This document shows positions 6,063 through 9,689 of a stretch of DNA of 9,689 nucleotides, piece after piece. This DNA comes from Spirochaetota bacterium. GTDB taxonomy: Bacteria > Spirochaetota > B62-G9 > DRHN01. Under the pieces are notes generated by a model. The model was not told the DNA's origin. It ran no database searches and worked only from the letters and a program-made list of their open reading frames with translations. The DNA is taken from positions 1-9,689 of the forward strand of contig JAGLSF010000055.1 of NCBI GenBank assembly GCA_023136305.1. Reading direction: 5' to 3'. Made by a program: the position numbers and the translations under genes. Positions within the stretch are counted from its first letter, which is position 1. Every line of letters starts with the position of its first letter.

Positions 6063-7319
6063 ATGGTCACAGGCAGCGGAAGCACGGAGAATGTTTTAGG
6101 CCGTGGTGAAATACAAGAGATACTGGTCCGGGGATTTTCCCCCGAACTGTACCGCGGAAAAAAGGTGCTCGTTCTCACCCCCGACGGCACGCGGACCGCA
6201 CCGCTTCCCGTGATGGTCAGAGAACTGCACGGATTAATGGGAGGGCGCACAGAGCGACTCGATTTCATGGTCGCCCTGGGCACACACCGTCCCCTCAGCG
6301 ATGAGGAAATCCTTGGCCTGTACGGCATCACGGAGGAGGAGCGGGGAAGGGTTTTTCATGATTCGGCATTTCTGAACCACCGATGGGATATGCCCGGAAC
6401 ACTGCAGAAGATCGGGAGATTCGAGGCATCGGAGATAGAGGAGCTCACCGGCGGCCTCCTCAGCGAGGCAGTCGATGTTGATATCAACCGCCGGATATTC
6501 GACTACGATCTTCTGATCATTCTCGGGCCTGTTTTTCCCCATGAAGTGGCAGGGTTTTCCGGCGGGAACAAGTACCTCTTTCCGGGAATATCGGGGGGCG
6601 ACTTTCTTCACTTCTTTCACTGGCTGGGAGCGGTTATCACGTGCTGGAATGTCATTGGCATGAAGCACAACCCTGTTCGAACCCTTATTGAAGCTGCAGC
6701 CTCTCTCGTGCCCGTGCAGCGATACTGTGCTGCCATGGTGGTGAACCATGAGAATGGGATCCACGGGTTGTGGGTTGGAGATCCCGAATATGCGTGGTCG
6801 GAAGCCGCCAAACTTTCAGCGCAGATCCACATTGTACGGAAGAAGAATCCCTTTCACACCGTACTCGGCAGGGCTGCTGCTCTCTACGACGAGCTGTGGA
6901 CAGCAGGCAAGGTTATGTATAAACTCGAACCGGTTGTGGCAGAAGGCGGGAGGCTTATTATATACGGGAAGCATGTACGGATCCTGTCGCATACGTGGGG
7001 GGCTCACATCGAACATATCGGGTATCATGTCCGGGATTACTTCCTGTCAAGAATGGACCAGTTCAGAGACGTTCCGAGAGGTGTGATCGCCCACTCCACA
7101 CATGTACGGGGTCTCGGGACCTTTGAGAATGGTATTGAGCGGCCAAGAATCGAGGTGATCCTTGCGACCTCGATTCCCGAGGAGCTGTGCCACAGTGTAA
7201 ACCTCGGATACGTGAACCCCGAAGAATTAGACATCGATTCCTACCGAAACCGCGAAGAGGAGGGCATTCTCTTCGTCGATGATGCGGGTGAGATGCTGCA
7301 CCGTCTTGTATCCGAATAA
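6063..7319 (+). CDS. LarA-family nickel-pincer-nucleotide racemase/epimerase, predicted mannonate/gluconate 2-epimerase
   Basis: A 418-residue member of the lactate racemase (LarA) superfamily, which moves the C2 hydride of alpha-hydroxyacids with a nickel-pincer nucleotide cofactor. All key positions are recognisable: the DGTR substrate motif at 41-44, catalytic H75 in GTHRP, H160 in GPVFPHEVAGFSGG, K170 (GGNK, the lysine that binds the cofactor covalently) and H186 in FLHFFHW as nickel ligand. The H160-K170-H186 spacing equals H174-K184-H200 of Lactobacillus LarA. Biochemically characterised members include D-gluconate 2-epimerases. Placed between a fructuronate reductase-like SDR and uxaC, and opposite a gluconokinase, that activity fits better than lactate racemisation. 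The start is preceded by AGGTG (spacing 8). The cofactor genes larB, larC and larE are not in the window and must lie elsewhere for activity. Confidence 0.88.
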   Translation: MVTGSGSTENVLGRGEIQEILVRGFSPELYRGKKVLVLTPDGTRTAPLPVMVRELHGLMGGRTERLDFMVALGTHRPLSDEEILGLYGITEEERGRVFHDSAFLNHRWDMPGTLQKIGRFEASEIEELTGGLLSEAVDVDINRRIFDYDLLIILGPVFPHEVAGFSGGNKYLFPGISGGDFLHFFHWLGAVITCWNVIGMKHNPVRTLIEAAASLVPVQRYCAAMVVNHENGIHGLWVGDPEYAWSEAAKLSAQIHIVRKKNPFHTVLGRAAALYDELWTAGKVMYKLEPVVAEGGRLIIYGKHVRILSHTWGAHIEHIGYHVRDYFLSRMDQFRDVPRGVIAHSTHVRGLGTFENGIERPRIEVILATSIPEELCHSVNLGYVNPEELDIDSYRNREEEGILFVDDAGEMLHRLVSE

Positions 7320-7332
7320 TGAGAGGCAACAT

Positions 7333-7524
7333 ATGACCAAGAAAAAGTTAATAGCCTATGATCTACTGCAGCTGAAGGGCAAGAGACAACTGAGCGAAGT
7401 ATTTGTGAACAATGTGGAGGAAGCTTCAGCAGCTGAGGAGGCTGGGCTGGTACATCATGCTCATGTGACCTCTCTCATGGCCAACAGGGAGAGTGCCGAG
7501 CTATACGGCGGGGCATGCCTGTGA
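7333..7524 (+). CDS. 63-residue hypothetical protein, possibly an N-terminal remnant of a PanB/PEP-mutase-like protein
   Basis: The ATG follows GAGAGG (7321-7326, spacing 6), 13 nt after the LarA-family stop, so it is well placed for translation. The sequence runs MTKKKLIAYDLLQLKGKRQL, then SEVFVNNVEEASAAEEAGLV. The pattern 'LKGKRQL...VEEAxAAExAGx' recalls the first strand and helix of ketopantoate hydroxymethyltransferase (PanB)/PEP mutase-like TIM barrels, but the protein stops where the barrel would just begin. No transmembrane segment or cysteine pair is seen. Its last 10 nt overlap the start of uxaC (7515), so translation may be coupled. It may be a truncated remnant kept for coupling, or a small functional protein; the family match is from memory of the pattern and is weak. 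Confidence 0.6.
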   Translation: MTKKKLIAYDLLQLKGKRQLSEVFVNNVEEASAAEEAGLVHHAHVTSLMANRESAELYGGACL

Positions 7525-8930
7525 AGTTTCTCAACGACTCCTTTCTTCTCCACAGCAAATACGCCCTGCGGCTGTACCGGGAGCATGCCGCTCCCCAGCC
7601 CATCTTCGATTATCACTCACATCTGCCCATACGCGAGATCGCGGAGAACCGGCCATACAGCTCCATTACCGAAGCGTGGCTTGCACCCGACCATTACAAG
7701 TGGCGTGCGATGCGGGCAAACGGTGTCGACGAGCGTTTCATTACGGGCGACGCACCGGACAGGGAAAAGTTTCTGGCGTGGGCCGAGACAGTGCCCCGTG
7801 CAATCAGAAATCCTCTCTATCACTGGACGCATATGGAGCTCAGGCACTATTTCGGGACGGGCGATGTGCTTCTGGACAGGGATTCCGCAGAGGAGTTATA
7901 CAGAGTGTGCAATGAGCAGCTGAAGAAGGAAGCGTGCAGGCCCCGGTCACTGCTCAAGGGGATGAACGTCAGGGTGCTCTGCACCACCGATGACCCCACC
8001 GACAGCCTCGAGTATCACCTGAGGCTTCGTGAAGAGAAGGACTTTACGATTGCGGTTTTACCGACCTTCAGACCTGACAAATCACTTGGTATAGAGGACC
8101 CTGATACATTCAAGGCGTGGGTTTCGAAACTCGAGTCTGTTTCAGGAATCGAGATAGGCGGGTTCGATACCTTCATTCAGGCTCTTCAGAAACGGCACGA
8201 CGAATTCCACGATGCAGGCTGCAGGGCATCGGATCATGGTCTCGATACAGTATACACCGAATCATACACAGAAAGCGAGATCAAGTCCATTTTCAGGAAG
8301 GTGATAAGGGGGGAGGCCCCCGGGGACTGTTCGGTGCGCAAGTTTAAGACCTGCATGCTTGCCCATTTTGCATGGATGGACAGTCGAAGGAGCTGGGTTC
8401 AGATGCTCCATCTGGGGGCACACCGGAACAATAACACGCGGTTCTTCAACTGGCTGGGTCCGGACAGCGGTTTCGATTCCATGGGTGACTGGCCTCATGC
8501 ACAGCAGGTCGTCACCTTTCTCGATCGGCTCGAGCATGGCAACATCCTGCCGAAAACCGTGCTCTTCACCATAAATCCCCGTGACAACGATCTCTTCGTG
8601 TCCATTGCGGGAAGCTTCCAGGACAGCTCGGTACCGGGCAAGGTCCAGTTCGGACCGGCCTGGTGGTTCAACGATACGAAGGATGGCATTATCGCGCATC
8701 TGAACGCCCTGTCCAACGGGGGGCTGTTGAGCAGGTTTATCGGCATGGTGACCGATTCAAGAAGCTTTCTCTCCTTCCCCCGGCACGATTATTTCAGGCG
8801 GATTCTCTGCAGCCTGCTCGGCGACGAGATGGAGAGAGGGGAGATCCCGGATGATATGGAGCTTGTCGGCGGCATGGTGCGCGATATCTGCTATCGTAAC
8901 GCTGTTTCCTATTTCGACCTCAAAGGGTAA
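7515..8930 (+). CDS. uxaC: Glucuronate isomerase (uronate isomerase)
   Basis: A full-length UxaC of 471 residues, a cytosolic amidohydrolase-superfamily metal enzyme that isomerises D-glucuronate to D-fructuronate (and galacturonate to tagaturonate). Diagnostic blocks are PIFDYHSHL (29-37, metal ligands H34 and H36), ITEAWLAPDHYKWRAMRANG (51-70), VLCTTDDP (154-161), SDHGL (239-243), LHLGAHRNNN (298-307), GDWPHAQ (324-330), NPRDND (354-359), FGPAWWFND (379-387), MVTDSRSFLSFPRHDYFRRI (411-430) and the C-terminal LVGGMVRDICYRNAVSYF. The start MPVKFLNDSFLL fits the family N-terminus. The ATG lies inside the 63-residue ORF, whose stop overlaps it; the preceding GGCGGGG is a poor ribosome site, so coupling is likely. 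It is the last gene of the operon and supplies the first pathway step. Confidence 0.97.
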   Translation: MPVKFLNDSFLLHSKYALRLYREHAAPQPIFDYHSHLPIREIAENRPYSSITEAWLAPDHYKWRAMRANGVDERFITGDAPDREKFLAWAETVPRAIRNPLYHWTHMELRHYFGTGDVLLDRDSAEELYRVCNEQLKKEACRPRSLLKGMNVRVLCTTDDPTDSLEYHLRLREEKDFTIAVLPTFRPDKSLGIEDPDTFKAWVSKLESVSGIEIGGFDTFIQALQKRHDEFHDAGCRASDHGLDTVYTESYTESEIKSIFRKVIRGEAPGDCSVRKFKTCMLAHFAWMDSRRSWVQMLHLGAHRNNNTRFFNWLGPDSGFDSMGDWPHAQQVVTFLDRLEHGNILPKTVLFTINPRDNDLFVSIAGSFQDSSVPGKVQFGPAWWFNDTKDGIIAHLNALSNGGLLSRFIGMVTDSRSFLSFPRHDYFRRILCSLLGDEMERGEIPDDMELVGGMVRDICYRNAVSYFDLKG

Positions 8931-8948
8931 TGCATAGTCTGCATCCCT
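8924..8948. terminator. Imperfect hairpin at the convergent junction, candidate bidirectional terminator
   Basis: AGGG-(TA)-ATGCA pairs with TGCAT-CCCT around the 5-nt loop TAGTC: a 9-bp stem with a 2-nt bulge that spans the whole 17-nt gap between the uxaC stop and the stop of the minus-strand gene. There is no long T-tract on either strand (only TTT on the minus side), so termination would be weak or factor-assisted. Confidence 0.35.
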
Positions 8949-9689
8949 CAGTCCTCAACAGTTCCAAAGAGATTGTTCAGTGATTCCGCCAGGGTGGGGT
9001 GCGAAAACACCGCATCCCTGAGGGCGGTGTAGGGCACCTTGCCCATCATGGCAATCTGAAGCATTGCCATGAGCTCGCCGCCCTCAATGCCAAGGACGGC
9101 CGCGCCCAGTATCTGTGCCGTTTCGGGATCCACCAGCGCTTTCATGACACCCCTCGATTCGTCTACCTCCAGTGCTCGGGCAACCCAGTTCATGGGCATC
9201 TTCGCAACCTGATATCGAATGCCAAGGGATTGTGCTTCTGTCTCGCTCAATCCAATTCTTCCAAGCTGGGGATCGATGAACACGGTATAGGGGACGGGCC
9301 GGTTTTTCATGGACCTCCGTTCATTCTTCACCAGGTTTGCGTAGAGGATGCGGTAATCATCGTAGGAGATATGGGTAAATGCGGGCCCTCCCTTCACATC
9401 ACCCAGTGCATATATGCCGGGAACGCTGGTTTCCAGCCTTTCGTTCACCCTGATGAATCCCCGCTTGTCCAGATCCACACCGGCAGTGTAAAGGTCGAGG
9501 CTATTGGTGTTGGGCAGGCGCCCTGCGGCAAGCAGTAGATGCGATCCAGCCACCGTCTTTTCACCGTTATCCCCCTTGAGTGTCAGCTCGACCCAGCTTC
9601 CCCTGAAGACCTTCGCCGAAATGGGTGTGGTGTTCAGTAGAACCTCGATACCATCCTCCCGCACAATGTCCAGCACCTCTTCTGCAATA
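8948..9689 (-). CDS. FAD-dependent pyridine nucleotide-disulfide oxidoreductase, mercuric reductase-like (C-terminal part)
   Basis: The C-terminal 247 or so residues of a class I flavin disulfide-oxidoreductase; the N-terminus with the FAD-binding and CxxxxC region lies beyond 9689. The frame is open to the window edge, so a GTG at 9676 is internal. Visible are the end of the NAD(P) domain (LLLAAGRLPNTNSLDL), the second FAD motif (VPGIYALGDVKGGPAFTHISYDDYRIL) and the dimerisation domain (FIDPQLGRIGLSETEA, KMPMNWVARALEVDESRGVMKALVD, GAAVLGIEGGELMAMLQIAMMG), ending with the His-Glu catalytic pair in HPTLAESLNNLF. There is no C-terminal Cys-Cys pair as in true MerA, so annotation as mercuric reductase would be doubtful; RclA-like or generic redox roles are possible. 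It is convergent with uxaC and probably unrelated to it. Confidence 0.9.
   Translation of the reverse strand, partial: IAEEVLDIVREDGIEVLLNTTPISAKVFRGSWVELTLKGDNGEKTVAGSHLLLAAGRLPNTNSLDLYTAGVDLDKRGFIRVNERLETSVPGIYALGDVKGGPAFTHISYDDYRILYANLVKNERRSMKNRPVPYTVFIDPQLGRIGLSETEAQSLGIRYQVAKMPMNWVARALEVDESRGVMKALVDPETAQILGAAVLGIEGGELMAMLQIAMMGKVPYTALRDAVFSHPTLAESLNNLFGTVED

Noticed and set aside
8999..9538. Plus-strand ORF (179 residues) opposite the oxidoreductase
   Set aside because: It is the mirror of a well-conserved coding sequence and has no recognisable domain or ribosome site.
8948..9676. A complete 242-residue oxidoreductase starting at 9676
   Set aside because: The codon is GTG inside an uninterrupted frame running to the window edge; the protein lacks the FAD-binding N-terminus, so it is a partial gene.
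1..9689. CRISPR arrays, tRNA/rRNA genes, IS elements, prophage
   Set aside because: No regularly spaced repeats, cloverleaf-like segments, transposase or terminal inverted repeats were found in reading the window.

Overview
The window looks like ordinary chromosome from a Gram-negative-type bacterium. Two secreted M16 peptidase-family proteins carry Sec signal peptides, the G+C content is moderate (by eye a little above half), and the genes are closely packed with strong GGAGG-type ribosome binding sites. The content (a UroD/MtaA-like protein, a nickel-pincer LarA-family protein, uronate isomerase, M16 pair) would suit an anaerobic or facultative plant-polysaccharide user such as a free-living spirochaete. 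That placement is a guess; there is no rRNA or other marker gene. I see no phage, IS, tRNA or CRISPR.

Layout. (1) 1-2381, minus strand: a two-gene M16 operon. An active zinc peptidase (897-2381) is followed by a degenerate partner lacking the zinc motif (1-843, cut by the window edge). (2) 2382-2533: divergent intergenic region. (3) 2534-3601, plus: a UroD-superfamily protein with an MtaA-like zinc site. (4) 3611-5092, minus: an FGGY kinase that reads as gluconokinase, convergent with the UroD gene with only 9 nt between them. (5) 5093-5232: divergent control region with palindromes and an extended -10 promoter. (6) 5233-8930, plus: a tight operon of SDR oxidoreductase, LarA-family racemase/epimerase, a 63-residue unknown ORF and uxaC (glucuronate isomerase). 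(7) 8948-9689, minus: the C-terminal part of a flavin disulfide-oxidoreductase, convergent with uxaC.

The main interest is how genes 4 and 6 fit together. UxaC converts D-glucuronate to D-fructuronate, and an SDR of the YjmF type would reduce this to D-mannonate. The usual next step, mannonate dehydratase (UxuA) followed by KDG kinase, is not encoded here. Instead there is a LarA-family nickel-pincer enzyme, a family in which D-gluconate 2-epimerases (gluconate/mannonate) are known, and a divergent gluconokinase. Together they predict glucuronate -> fructuronate -> mannonate -> gluconate -> 6-phosphogluconate, a dehydratase-free hexuronate route entering the pentose phosphate or Entner-Doudoroff pathway. 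The individual activities are inferred from family and motif; the assembly is inference from gene context. The shared control region contains GGTATACC, the same core as the E. coli UxuR/ExuR operator.
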